Source: a virus
Strand: one strand, 5' to 3'
DNA length: 64,000 nucleotides
IMG/VR virus record: IMGVR_UViG_3300034375_007061
Location: 1 to 64,000 of that record
The translations under genes and the position numbers were made by a program. Positions 1 to 7,641 of the stretch are shown here, piece by piece (position 1 is the stretch's first letter; each line of letters opens with the position of its first letter). The notes beneath the pieces are model-generated. The model was given only the letters and a program-made list of their open reading frames with translations, was not told the origin of the DNA and did not search any database.

Positions 1-1
1 A

Positions 2-1393
2 GACAACGTGCTAGGTTATGGTGTCATTCCAGATACAAACGTTGCATTCTCAGAAGCAACGGTTAGCCGTTATGCACTAGGTATCTACACAACAGATACG
101 AACGTAACAGCAGGTATTAATGGTTGGAGTACCCAAGCAGACGGATACAATGGTACAACTTATACAGATGCCGACGGAAATTCTGTAAATTATGGTAATG
201 GTGACGACACTATTGGTATCAGTTGGACTTGGACAGGTGTTAGCGCAGGCGACATAATGGAAGCAAGTTATGCATACATCTTTGGACCAAGTGCGTTTGA
301 TGCAGCAGAAGATGCTATTACAGGTGGTGCTGGCGGTGGTGCTGACGTTAGTAGTTGGGGTACATTAGAGGATGTTGGTTCAGCAACAGATGCGGCAAGC
401 GGCGGAGGTTCAACTCCAGAACCAGTTATCACAACTGAAACCGTAGTTGACACAAGTCGTCCAGTACTAACAGCAAGTATTACACACCATGAGTCAAGTG
501 TAGCAGCAGGCGTTCAAACTATTGATCGTGAAACTACTACAACTACAACTACTCCAATGGTAACCAACACTTACACAGATGGTACACTTACTTCAAGTGC
601 AGTAGCAGATAGTGCTATAACTTCAGCAGTCACAGATCCAGGTGCATTTGTTGGACGCATGGATCAAGTTGATCAAATGATGGCACTAAATCCACACAAA
701 AGCCTAGGCATTGCTGATGGTGTATCAGGCGGCAGAATATCACATGATATGGGCAACGGCTACAGCGCAGAAACAACAGCATACGGACTAGGACATAGTG
801 TTGGCACAGACAACGGAATGTTAGTAAGTGGCGGCATCAACTTTGCTGATACAACGCTAACAGGTGAAGGCAGTAGTGGTGAAATGAGCACAATGATTAT
901 TCAAGGTAGAGTTGGTAAAACATTGGACAATAGAGATGCAACCGTTAGTGTTGGTGCTCACATGGCCAACAGCGATATATCATACAACAGAACCATTGGA
1001 GACTTTGGTGCAGCAGGTGAAACCACAAGCAGAGATATGGGTGCAACCATTATGGTAGAAAAGTCAACAGGCACCGTTCGTCCGTTTGCTGGTTATACAC
1101 TTGGATCACAATCTACAGATGCTTGGACAGAAACTGGCGATGTACAAGCGGTTATTGATCATGCAGCAGCAGATGAATCATATCGTTATGCTACCATTGG
1201 TATGAATATTGATACTGGTGTATTCACAGCAAGTTTCGCTAAAGACTTTGACGATGCAGAAACAATGCGCATAGGCTTAGGTATCAACAAAGATATCAAT
1301 CAGCGTGTGAGTTTTGGAGCAAATGCAAACAGAGTCACAGCAGGTGACAACACGAGCACATATATTAGTGCTGGTATTAAAATTCGATTCTAA
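2..1393 (+). CDS. Outer-membrane beta-barrel protein, C-terminal part (5' end outside window)
   Basis: The frame is open from the first bases of the window, so the gene starts upstream; a GTG at 8 is only an internal possibility. About 463 residues are visible. The first ~130 are Gly/Asp/Thr-rich and passenger-like, followed by a Thr/Ser-rich linker. From about residue 215 to the end, amphipathic strands alternate with short turns and the protein ends in Phe (IKIRF), the usual C-terminal signal for outer-membrane insertion. This resembles an autotransporter-type or simple OMP barrel. Its last 17 bp overlap the convergent gene on the other strand. A phage-encoded OMP could change the host surface, for example for superinfection exclusion, but no exact family is recognised. 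Confidence 0.7.
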   Translation, partial: DNVLGYGVIPDTNVAFSEATVSRYALGIYTTDTNVTAGINGWSTQADGYNGTTYTDADGNSVNYGNGDDTIGISWTWTGVSAGDIMEASYAYIFGPSAFDAAEDAITGGAGGGADVSSWGTLEDVGSATDAASGGGSTPEPVITTETVVDTSRPVLTASITHHESSVAAGVQTIDRETTTTTTTPMVTNTYTDGTLTSSAVADSAITSAVTDPGAFVGRMDQVDQMMALNPHKSLGIADGVSGGRISHDMGNGYSAETTAYGLGHSVGTDNGMLVSGGINFADTTLTGEGSSGEMSTMIIQGRVGKTLDNRDATVSVGAHMANSDISYNRTIGDFGAAGETTSRDMGATIMVEKSTGTVRPFAGYTLGSQSTDAWTETGDVQAVIDHAAADESYRYATIGMNIDTGVFTASFAKDFDDAETMRIGLGINKDINQRVSFGANANRVTAGDNTSTYISAGIKIRF

Positions 1394-1910
1394 TAATCGA
1401 ACAACCTAAAGCAGTGGCAGCCGCATCTTGTATATCAAAGCGGCTGTCGCCTAGTTCTTTAGCAACACCTACAGCAAGTGCAGCGGCACAGCCTTTCCAT
1501 CTGCTACCTGTGTAGTATGATACCGTTTCACCCACAGCAGCACCAACTAAAATATGTCCTATTTTATCGTCGTCTCCTGTCAAACTATAGTTACCATATG
1601 CAGCATGAGCATGAATAATGCTCATTGGAATTGCTAAAATATCCAATCCTTGATCGTGCATCCAATAGTTTAATCCAATACGAGCAGCAAAATATAATGC
1701 TACTTCTCCTTGACTAGGATATGGACCCATGATTATGTTTTTTTCTCTGTATCCGTCCCAACCCCTACTAGCAATCATATCTGTGCTATGCCAGTCTAAT
1801 GCTATCCAAGCACTACTTCGCCAGAAGTTATCTCGTGTTTGTTTGTCCCAATCTTCCCATGATAGTGCTATATTTGGTAAAAATACCAGTAAAAATGCTA
1901 AAATCCTCAT
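1377..1910 (-). CDS. YfiM-like (DUF2279-type) periplasmic protein
   Basis: This 177-residue protein has a clean signal peptide (MRILAFLLVFLPNIALS). I chose the second ATG at 1910 because GAGGG lies 8-12 bases upstream; the ATG at 1925 would put that Shine-Dalgarno inside the gene. The C-terminal half has the spaced motif DDKIGH...G...G, then AKELGDSRFD, then DAAATALG, with several hydrophobic segments. This resembles the H...KE.xD...D.xA.xxLG pattern of YfiM/VanZ-like small membrane proteins. Gene ends overlap the convergent barrel gene by 17 bp. The product is probably exported and envelope-associated; its function is unknown. Confidence 0.6.
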   Translation of the reverse strand: MRILAFLLVFLPNIALSWEDWDKQTRDNFWRSSAWIALDWHSTDMIASRGWDGYREKNIIMGPYPSQGEVALYFAARIGLNYWMHDQGLDILAIPMSIIHAHAAYGNYSLTGDDDKIGHILVGAAVGETVSYYTGSRWKGCAAALAVGVAKELGDSRFDIQDAAATALGCSIIRIEF

Positions 1911-1931
1911 TGTTGGCGCCCTCATTCTAAT

Positions 1932-1949
1932 AGTATTTAACTAAATAGT
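1932..1949. promoter_or_regulatory. Divergent late-promoter-like near-palindrome
   Basis: The 18 bases AGTATTTAACTAAATAGT carry a TAAATA core on each strand. The plus-strand core (CTAAATAG) precedes the gene starting at 1964 and the minus-strand core (GTTAAATAC) precedes the gene starting at 1910. They resemble the phage's late motif (NATAAATAT). The arms are inverted repeats with one mismatch. Assignment is by pattern only. Confidence 0.45.
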
Positions 1950-1963
1950 TTGAGGGCTATAAT

Positions 1964-2341
1964 ATGAAATATTTAATGATCGCTGTTCTCGCGGTGTGGG
2001 CAACTTCCGTGAGTGCAAGTGAGTCAAACAAAATGGCTAAATGGTGTGTGGATAATACCGCAAACTGGAATGCCGCCGCAAGTTGCCACGCAGAATATAG
2101 ACAAAAAGTTCGTGCTGAACAATATGCCGAACTACGAGACTTTCTCAAACACAATCCAAGATATCGTGTGCCAGGACAGAGTTTAAATCGCTGTTGGGGC
2201 AAACCACGAGAAATGCCATTTGAAAGTGCTTATATTAAAGTTGACAATAATGGGTTTGAAGCAGGTGTAAATTACAAAGATAAACTGCCAGCAGGTTGTT
2301 ATGAAAATGCTCCTTGGGACAACAGGGAGGCAAAACAATGA
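1964..2341 (+). CDS. Exported small protein with signal peptide
   Basis: This 125-residue protein begins with a typical signal peptide (MKYLMIAVLAVWATSVSA), so the mature form is probably periplasmic. It has four Cys (CVD, SCH, NRCW, GCY) that could form disulfides, and many Trp and Asn. No family is recognised. It is the first gene of a tight plus-strand series: its stop overlaps the ATG of the next gene by 4 bp, and the cyclase and hydrolase genes follow within a few bases. A late-type TAAATA element lies just upstream. It may act on or sense something in the periplasm together with the cyclase; that is inference only. Confidence 0.6.
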   Translation: MKYLMIAVLAVWATSVSASESNKMAKWCVDNTANWNAAASCHAEYRQKVRAEQYAELRDFLKHNPRYRVPGQSLNRCWGKPREMPFESAYIKVDNNGFEAGVNYKDKLPAGCYENAPWDNREAKQ

Positions 2342-2496
2342 AATGGCTAGTACTTGTTACAATCTTAACTTTTGTTGGACTCGCAATGGTAGTGTATGAT
2401 GGACCTAGTAAATCTTATTGGGAAGATGTTGGACCTTCATGGGACCGTATGCTTAATCCAAATAAATACAAGGAACAGCAAGATGAAGGAAGTTAA
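2338..2496 (+). CDS. Small single-pass membrane protein
   Basis: This 52-residue protein starts at ATG 2338, supported by an AGGGAGG Shine-Dalgarno at 2324-2330. Residues ~3-20 form a hydrophobic helix (WLVLVTILTFVGLAMVVY); a polar tail rich in Trp, Asp and Lys follows. The start overlaps the previous stop by 4 bp, and the cyclase ATG follows 2 bp after this stop, so the three are probably co-translated. Function unknown; it could be a partner of the membrane cyclase. Confidence 0.55.
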   Translation: MKWLVLVTILTFVGLAMVVYDGPSKSYWEDVGPSWDRMLNPNKYKEQQDEGS

Positions 2497-2498
2497 TA

Positions 2499-4553
2499 AT
2501 GTTGAAAAAAATTCTCCTGTCACCTCTGTGGAGCGTAGTGGTTTTAGGCGTCTTAGCCTACACGATTTGGTTGTCGCCAAACTTCCTGCAGAGCATCCAG
2601 TTACGGTACTTCGACCAACTGATAATCAGTCAACCAAAAATTGAAAACAATATCTACACGGTAGACATTGACGAAGCAGCAATCGATCAGTATGGACAAT
2701 GGCCGTTTCCTAGAGGCGATTACGCAGCAATCATAGAGGATTTATACAACAGAGGCGCAGGTTTGGTTGTGTGGAATGTGCTTATGAGTGAGCCAGACAG
2801 ATCAGGCGAAGATCAAGAACTTGCCTTGACAATGCAGTCATTTCCAGTTATACTTACTATGTTAGGAGCCGAGGAGAGCAAGAATGAAGCAATCAATCCA
2901 GGTGCTACTATTGTTAATAGTGAGTTTAGGGATAGGATACCTAGTGTTCCGGGAACCATCGCAAATATACCAGATATTGAATACAGCGCCGTTGGTAGTG
3001 GAATCACCAATAGCTGGCCCGAGCTTGACGGAGTCACAAGAAGAATCCCACTAGTTGTTCGTGCTGAAGACACAGACACGCTATATCCAAATGTTACAAT
3101 GGAAGTTTTGCGTGTACTTGCAGGCGATCCTTCGTTCCAAATAAAATTAAATGAGTTTGGTGTAGACAAATTACGCATACCAGCATACGGCTTCCTACAA
3201 ACAAATCCTAGTGGTGAAGTATGGATAGACTGGAGCCAAGGATACAAGTCACACAGCGTAACCAACTTGCCAGATGATTTTGCTGGCGGTATAGTATTTG
3301 TAGGACCTACAGCAGCAGGTGTAACACAGCCAATAGCAACAGCAGCAGGTTCAGTGTTTCCGCATCAAATACAGGCAGTAATGCTTGGAACCGTTTTTAA
3401 TGAATCAAACATAAGCAGACATCCTGACGCAGAACAATGGGCTGAACTAGCAGCGTTTATTGGTGCAGGTATTCTGTTAATCGCACTCGCCCGATGGACA
3501 TATGTAGGTATAGCCTTTTTTATTATGTCAGTAGGCGGCTTTATCGGAGTTAGTATATATGTATTCAATACACAAAACATTCTTATTGATGGCGCTACTA
3601 TCAGTGCTTTCCTCTTGCTGGTGGGTCTCAAACGATACGTGCTTAAATTCATCGACGAGTTCTTGCAAAAGCAAGCCATTAAAAAACAATTCGAAGGATA
3701 CGCCAGCCCAGCAGTTGTACGAATACTACAGGAAAATCCCGCTCTTGTTAAAGATGGGATAAAGAAAGATGTGAGCATTGTATTCTCAGACTTGCGTGGC
3801 TTTACGCCACTAGGTGAATCATTTGGAGATGATGTAAAAGGACTTACAAGAATAATGAATGGCTATATGGATGCCATTACACAACCTGTGCTAGATGCAG
3901 ACGGAATGATTATCAAGTATATAGGTGATGCTAGTATGCACATACACAACGCACCTATAGATGATGAAAGACACGCACACACAGCAGTGCAGTGTGGATT
4001 AGATATGCTTAAAGCAGTGGAGAAGTTCAATGAAGAAATCATTATACCAGAGGGTAGGCCACCTGTTGGTATGGGTGCTGGTATCAATACTGGTCTTGGG
4101 TACATTGGCGAAATGGGCTCAACTAAGCGCCATAGTTATGACGTACTTGGGGATGCGGTAAGCACAGCAGCAAGAGTTGAAAGTAAATGTAAAGAATACG
4201 GATGTCTATTGCTTGTTGGAGAAGCGACATACAAACAAACCAAAGACGACTTCTTCTGGCTCAAAGTAGATGACTTGCAGGTTAAAGGTAAAAGTGTTGG
4301 CTTATCAATATACACCGTGTTAGATGATGTGAAACCAGTTTGGGCTAGTGCGCAGAAGAAACACGAACAAATGCACGAAGACTATCGTGCGCAGCGTTTT
4401 GATGATGCTATAGATAAATGTCGTATGCTACACGATCACTTTGATCACAAGATGCAAGGTTATTACGATATGTGGATCGAACGCTGTGAGTATATGAAAA
4501 CACAAGACTTGCCATCAAACTGGAATGGTGTGTTTATCGCAACAAGTAAATAG
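2499..4553 (+). CDS. CHASE2-domain transmembrane class III adenylate cyclase
   Basis: This 684-residue protein has the complete layout of a bacterial receptor cyclase. TM1 is at ~10-27, an extracytoplasmic CHASE2-like sensor at ~30-310 (IYTVDIDEAAIDQYGQWPFPR), three more TMs at ~313-380, and a class III cyclase domain at ~424-610. Metal-binding Asp431 (FSDLRGFT) and Asp477 (KYIGDASM) are present. Lys473 and Asp548 (SYDVLGD) are the adenine-selecting pair, so ATP is the expected substrate. Arg559 of the transition-state pair is present, but the usual Asn is Ser555 (GDAVS). A TPR-like tail (~618-665) ends the protein. It should make cAMP at the inner membrane if active. It sits in a tight operon with two small exported/membrane proteins and a hydrolase. 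Confidence 0.9.
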   Translation: MLKKILLSPLWSVVVLGVLAYTIWLSPNFLQSIQLRYFDQLIISQPKIENNIYTVDIDEAAIDQYGQWPFPRGDYAAIIEDLYNRGAGLVVWNVLMSEPDRSGEDQELALTMQSFPVILTMLGAEESKNEAINPGATIVNSEFRDRIPSVPGTIANIPDIEYSAVGSGITNSWPELDGVTRRIPLVVRAEDTDTLYPNVTMEVLRVLAGDPSFQIKLNEFGVDKLRIPAYGFLQTNPSGEVWIDWSQGYKSHSVTNLPDDFAGGIVFVGPTAAGVTQPIATAAGSVFPHQIQAVMLGTVFNESNISRHPDAEQWAELAAFIGAGILLIALARWTYVGIAFFIMSVGGFIGVSIYVFNTQNILIDGATISAFLLLVGLKRYVLKFIDEFLQKQAIKKQFEGYASPAVVRILQENPALVKDGIKKDVSIVFSDLRGFTPLGESFGDDVKGLTRIMNGYMDAITQPVLDADGMIIKYIGDASMHIHNAPIDDERHAHTAVQCGLDMLKAVEKFNEEIIIPEGRPPVGMGAGINTGLGYIGEMGSTKRHSYDVLGDAVSTAARVESKCKEYGCLLLVGEATYKQTKDDFFWLKVDDLQVKGKSVGLSIYTVLDDVKPVWASAQKKHEQMHEDYRAQRFDDAIDKCRMLHDHFDHKMQGYYDMWIERCEYMKTQDLPSNWNGVFIATSK

Positions 4554-4556
4554 TAT

Positions 4557-5207
4557 ATGCTAAACTATATCAAACAAATATTTGGAACCTTGCCTGCGGA
4601 AGAAAAACGCACTACTAATGACATCAATGTGATATGGTGCCATGGTGCAAACCAAACAAGTCTAAGTTTCAAGTATTTGCAAACCAAAACTCAATTTCCA
4701 AATGAAATAATGGTAAACTATTCAAGCATGAATCGATTTTATGATAACTTGGAAATGATAGCAGATACATGTAAAGGCAAAGGTCCACATTTTGTTATAG
4801 GACATAGTATGGGCGGGTTGTATGCACTACACTTAACCAAATATGTTAGAGTTGTAGGTGGTGTGAGTATTAGCACACCGTTTCGTGGTAGTAGTACAGC
4901 AGATTGGGCAAAATATATTGTGCCAAGTTATCCGCTGTTCAAAGACATTGGTAGAAAAAGTGATCCAATCAAAGAAGCAAATGAAATAAAACTAACTATA
5001 CCTTGGACACAAATAGTTACTACAGCAGGTTCAGTTCCTTATCACAACGGACCTAATGATGGAGTTTGCACAATTGCTAGTATGTCTCATAGAACTGATA
5101 TGACGCACACGGAAGTAAATCACACACACTACGAAACTATGGTTTCTGATCGTGTTGCAGAAATTATTCAGACTTGTTACTCTCGTGCTTTAACAAAAGC
5201 GCATTAA
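4557..5207 (+). CDS. Alpha/beta hydrolase, lipase/esterase-like
   Basis: This 216-residue protein starts with a strand and oxyanion region (INVIWCHGANQ). It has the nucleophile elbow GHSMGG (Ser ~82), a later acidic segment (GPNDGVCTIASM) that can supply the Asp, and a C-terminal His (EVNHTHYE). This is the order of a lipase/esterase catalytic triad, close to PGAP1/triacylglycerol-lipase-like proteins. No signal peptide is visible, so it acts in the cytoplasm or from its hydrophobic face on the inner membrane. The start is 3 bp after the cyclase stop. The 3' end overlaps a convergent minus-strand gene by 44 bp. A role in membrane breakdown or lysis is possible but unproven. Confidence 0.75.
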   Translation: MLNYIKQIFGTLPAEEKRTTNDINVIWCHGANQTSLSFKYLQTKTQFPNEIMVNYSSMNRFYDNLEMIADTCKGKGPHFVIGHSMGGLYALHLTKYVRVVGGVSISTPFRGSSTADWAKYIVPSYPLFKDIGRKSDPIKEANEIKLTIPWTQIVTTAGSVPYHNGPNDGVCTIASMSHRTDMTHTEVNHTHYETMVSDRVAEIIQTCYSRALTKAH

Positions 5208-5391
5208 CTTCGTCAGTCTTTACTAGCCACCCTGCCTCATTTACAATAAACACATCGCCCGGTTTGTATAACCAATGATCCTTTGGTGTGCCATCTTTTT
5301 GAACACCCATTACTTCGCCAGGCCAATCACCTTTAACACGGAATGCGTGTCCGTTGCCGGCACTTTCTACAATATAGTCCATCCAAATCAT
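5164..5391 (-). CDS. Hypothetical protein, 75 aa
   Basis: The sequence (DYIVESAGNGHAFRVKGDWPGEVMGVQKDG) suggests a small beta-rich fold; no family is recognised. It is the last gene of the minus-strand operon that begins at 6646, and its ATG overlaps the stop of the gene before it by 4 bp. Its 3' end overlaps the hydrolase gene on the other strand by 44 bp. Confidence 0.5.
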   Translation of the reverse strand: MIWMDYIVESAGNGHAFRVKGDWPGEVMGVQKDGTPKDHWLYKPGDVFIVNEAGWLVKTDEVNALLLKHESNKSE

Positions 5392-5660
5392 ACTCGTTCA
5401 ATCCTTTGCTTGCCATGTTTAATACCAAACAACAATGCTTGATCTTCATTGTCAATATCAACATATATGTCGCAACGACAATACGTATCTGCTACAAAAC
5501 CATCGCTCTTTAGCAATACAAGTGTGTATTCTTTTTCGTTGATTTCTCTGTATAGGTCTTCGCCTATTTCACGGCGCACCCATATCTGTTCCATGCGCTC
5601 GTTGCCCTTCTCGGCAGTGTGCGACCATTTATACTCGCATTGTCCTAAGTAGTATCTCAT
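5388..5660 (-). CDS. Hypothetical protein, 90 aa
   Basis: A charged soluble protein with a short CRCD motif and alternating beta-like segments (YTLVLLKSDGFVADTY, CDIYVDIDNEDQALLFGIKHG). No family is recognised. It lies between the Cys-rich small gene and the 75-residue gene in the minus-strand operon. Confidence 0.5.
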   Translation of the reverse strand: MRYYLGQCEYKWSHTAEKGNERMEQIWVRREIGEDLYREINEKEYTLVLLKSDGFVADTYCRCDIYVDIDNEDQALLFGIKHGKQRIERV

Positions 5661-5668
5661 ATAGATAC

Positions 5669-5794
5669 TTATTTTTGTTTACTATCCTTGCAATCACATC
5701 TGGTACAAACGTCATTAACACAATCCTTGCAATCAGGTGAATAGCAATGACATTTGTGTCCGCAGCTTTTACAAGTGCGTTCTTTTCCTATCAT
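5669..5794 (-). CDS. Cys-rich 41-residue protein, likely metal-binding
   Basis: A very short gene: ATG at 5792-5794 on the minus strand, stop at 5669-5671. The 41-residue product has nine Cys and two His (CKSCGHKCHC, then PDCKDC, VCTRCDC), enough for one or two zinc sites or a metallothionein-like cluster. Its ATG overlaps the TGA of the upstream membrane-protein gene (ATGA), a coupling typical of this operon, which supports it as a real gene. Function unknown. Confidence 0.6.
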   Translation of the reverse strand: MIGKERTCKSCGHKCHCYSPDCKDCVNDVCTRCDCKDSKQK

Positions 5795-6183
5795 CTACTG
5801 GTTCTCTTTTTCATAGGTTCTTTTTTTGGTTCTTCTGGCGCAGGCGCCTCTTTCGTTTTTTCTTCTTTACCAGTGCTGTTAAATGCTTGACTAGTGCTTT
5901 GATATTTTGCTACAACAGAATCTAATTCAGCTTGTTGGTCTTTGTCCATCATTGCACGATGTTCTAATACCATACTCAACTTGCTGTTGAGTCGTATCAT
6001 ATCATTGTCTAACATACGCACACGATCAACAAGTTTAATCAGCGTACCCATTGTTTCACCTAGCACAGGATCAATGGTTTCTGTCACCCATTTCCAGATG
6101 AAGAAGATAAAATATCCCATTCCCATAGCAGCAATGATAGGAAATCCGTACTCACTAACCGCTTGTGCTAGATCAAATTCCAT
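5791..6183 (-). CDS. Holin-like membrane protein with coiled coil
   Basis: This 130-residue protein has an N-terminal hydrophobic segment (~13-33, FPIIAAMGMGYFIFFIW). A heptad-like region follows (TLIKLVDRVRMLDNDMIRLNSKL), then a Lys/Glu/Pro-rich tail. The plan, one N-terminal TM plus a cytoplasmic coiled coil, is like BhlA/UviB-type holins. The gene at 6368-6646 is a clear relative (shared GFPI and NDxxxxxxxLS patterns), so the two may be a holin and its antiholin. The position between a hydrolase and small membrane genes fits lysis, but this is inferred. No endolysin is seen nearby. Confidence 0.5.
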   Translation of the reverse strand: MEFDLAQAVSEYGFPIIAAMGMGYFIFFIWKWVTETIDPVLGETMGTLIKLVDRVRMLDNDMIRLNSKLSMVLEHRAMMDKDQQAELDSVVAKYQSTSQAFNSTGKEEKTKEAPAPEEPKKEPMKKRTSR

Positions 6184-6387
6184 TTATTCTCCGAACATTC
6201 CTATTAAGTCTGGACCAAAACTGCTGGCTGCCCATCCTACAGCTAACATAGCAACCACTCCTAAAAACAGCCATTTCATTTTGAAATCGTCAACTGACAT
6301 TTTAATTGCTACTAGTTCATTGCCTAGTATGCGCAGTTGTATCTCCATTTTACCTTTATCGTCTACATTAGTCTCTTCTGGCATCAT
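6184..6387 (-). CDS. Small tail-anchored membrane protein
   Basis: An AAGGA Shine-Dalgarno sits just before two consecutive ATGs (6387 and 6384), so I start here rather than at 6399; the product is 66-67 residues. An acidic/amphipathic N-terminal half (MEIQLRILGNELVAIKMSVDDF) precedes a hydrophobic helix (WLFLGVVAMLAVGWAASSF) near the C terminus. It lies between the two related holin-like genes and overlaps the first by 20 bp. It could be part of the same membrane complex. Confidence 0.5.
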   Translation of the reverse strand: MMPEETNVDDKGKMEIQLRILGNELVAIKMSVDDFKMKWLFLGVVAMLAVGWAASSFGPDLIGMFGE

Positions 6388-6646
6388 TCTTTCCTTCATT
6401 TGCTGCTATACGATCTATGTTAGGTTTTACATTAAGAGCATAACTCAGTAATGCATCTATTTTAACAAGATCGTTGTTCATTGTTTGAACACGATTATCT
6501 AGTTGCCCTATGATATTTTTTAATGTTGTTACACTACCTGTAACACCAGCAAGTATGAATTTAAGAGTAAGAAAGACAAAGCCTCCTGCTGCTAATGCCC
6601 CTGCAATTGGAAAACCTACATCTCCTACTAGTGTTAAAAAATCCAT
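6368..6646 (-). CDS. Holin-like membrane protein, paralogue of the 5791-6183 product
   Basis: This 92-residue protein has an N-terminal hydrophobic region (~12-35, FPIAGALAAGGFVFLTLKFIL) and a following amphipathic helix (LKNIIGQLDNRVQTMNNDLVKIDALLSYAL). It shares layout and short motifs with the protein at 5791-6183. It is the first gene of the minus-strand operon. An ACTAAATAC late-type element lies about 30 bp upstream. Confidence 0.5.
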   Translation of the reverse strand: MDFLTLVGDVGFPIAGALAAGGFVFLTLKFILAGVTGSVTTLKNIIGQLDNRVQTMNNDLVKIDALLSYALNVKPNIDRIAANEGKNDARRD

Positions 6647-6675
6647 GTTTGTGCGCCCTCACGCTCTGCTATATT

Positions 6676-6684
6676 GTATTTAGT
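6676..6684 (-). promoter_or_regulatory. Late-promoter-like element for the holin-like operon
   Basis: On the minus strand this reads ACTAAATAC, a variant of the phage late motif, and lies 30 bp before the ATG at 6646. It partly precedes the divergent host-type promoter at 6687-6714. Confidence 0.4.
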
Positions 6685-6686
6685 TG

Positions 6687-6714
6687 TTGACAATACTAAA
6701 ATTGGTGTTATAAT
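6687..6714 (+). promoter_or_regulatory. Sigma70-type promoter (TTGACA-16-TATAAT)
   Basis: The -35 is a perfect TTGACA (6687-6692) and the -10 a perfect TATAAT (6709-6714), with a 16 bp spacer. The expected transcription start (~6721) is one base before an ATG at 6722 and 13 bases before the Shine-Dalgarno-linked ATG at 6734. It drives the plus-strand small-gene series. Confidence 0.8.
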
Positions 6715-6733
6715 AAGACAAATGGAGAATATT

Positions 6734-7459
6734 ATGGCTACAAGTGAAGAAAAACAAGAAACAATTGATACATTAAAAGGTGAACGCTATTATCGTGTGT
6801 TAATCAGCGGCTACGGCGGCGAAGCAGCATATATGAGCATTTCGAAAGAAGCACATGATTTTTGGAAACCTATCTTAGATGAACACGGTGACAATGATCT
6901 AGTAGCATATATGGCCGCCGACGATGATGAAGAACCAGAGTATGATGAGATTGATGGTGTACCAGAAGAAGCACAATTCTTACATGACAAAGAAGATGAC
7001 AACTACAAGCGTCCTTGGTATGAATCACACACAGAGTTTGAACATCAGTATGGCGGAACTTGGGATAGTTGCCATATTTGTATTGATGAAGTAGATTCAG
7101 AAGAGTATAATGCAAGCGTAGTTGCAGAAGTGCTTGACGAACGTATTGATGAACTGAATGATCGCTTAGGTGAAGAAAGTGATTACGAAGTTGAGTTGGT
7201 ACAAATGGGTGTTTGTGATGAAACACCAGAAGGCACTGAATATATTGCTCAACTTTACAGCAGTGAAAAAGGCACATTCTTTGAAGGTTGTATTACTACC
7301 TATGGTGACTTTGATGTTAAAAAACTAACCATTGTAACTACAGAGTTCTTGAATGGTGAAGATACTATTACTGAAGTCGAGTATGATGGTCAAATTGTTG
7401 ATAACGGCGGAGGAGACACAAACGGCAAAGGTTATTATGCCAGTGTTTGGAAAGCATGA
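6734..7459 (+). CDS. Acidic hypothetical protein, 241 aa
   Basis: I start at ATG 6734 because GGAG lies 6 bases upstream; an in-frame ATG at 6722 could be used on a leaderless transcript. The protein is strongly acidic, with Asp/Glu runs at ~55-75 (AADDDEEPEYDEIDG) and throughout. Such acidity is typical of DNA mimics and of some phage host-takeover proteins, but no family is recognised. It is the first gene after a consensus host promoter, which suggests early expression. Its stop overlaps the next ATG by 4 bp. Confidence 0.6.
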   Translation: MATSEEKQETIDTLKGERYYRVLISGYGGEAAYMSISKEAHDFWKPILDEHGDNDLVAYMAADDDEEPEYDEIDGVPEEAQFLHDKEDDNYKRPWYESHTEFEHQYGGTWDSCHICIDEVDSEEYNASVVAEVLDERIDELNDRLGEESDYEVELVQMGVCDETPEGTEYIAQLYSSEKGTFFEGCITTYGDFDVKKLTIVTTEFLNGEDTITEVEYDGQIVDNGGGDTNGKGYYASVWKA

Positions 7460-7641
7460 GTATGATGCAGAATTATAACATCGAAACAACTTGGACACAA
7501 CCGTATAGGACACATGGTTGTCTTTGGGAAGCAATTGAAACACAGGCAATCTGTGACGAAATGGAAGAACTAGAAAGCCAACTACGCACCACAGCACTTG
7601 CGGAGCGTATGCTGAATGATATTGGAGTAAAGATCAAATGA
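7456..7641 (+). CDS. Hypothetical small protein, 61 aa
   Basis: Starts at the ATG overlapping the previous TGA (ATGA). The second half is helical with a C-terminal tail AERMLNDIGVKIK. A similar tail (AKQMLQSIGVKLA) ends the gene at 58464-58691, suggesting a shared short motif or distant paralogy. Function unknown. Confidence 0.5.
   Translation: MSMMQNYNIETTWTQPYRTHGCLWEAIETQAICDEMEELESQLRTTALAERMLNDIGVKIK

Noticed and set aside
2826-2854. TTGACA-17-TATACT inside the cyclase gene
   Set aside because: Deep inside a coding region with no gene start soon after; such matches are expected by chance in AT-rich DNA.
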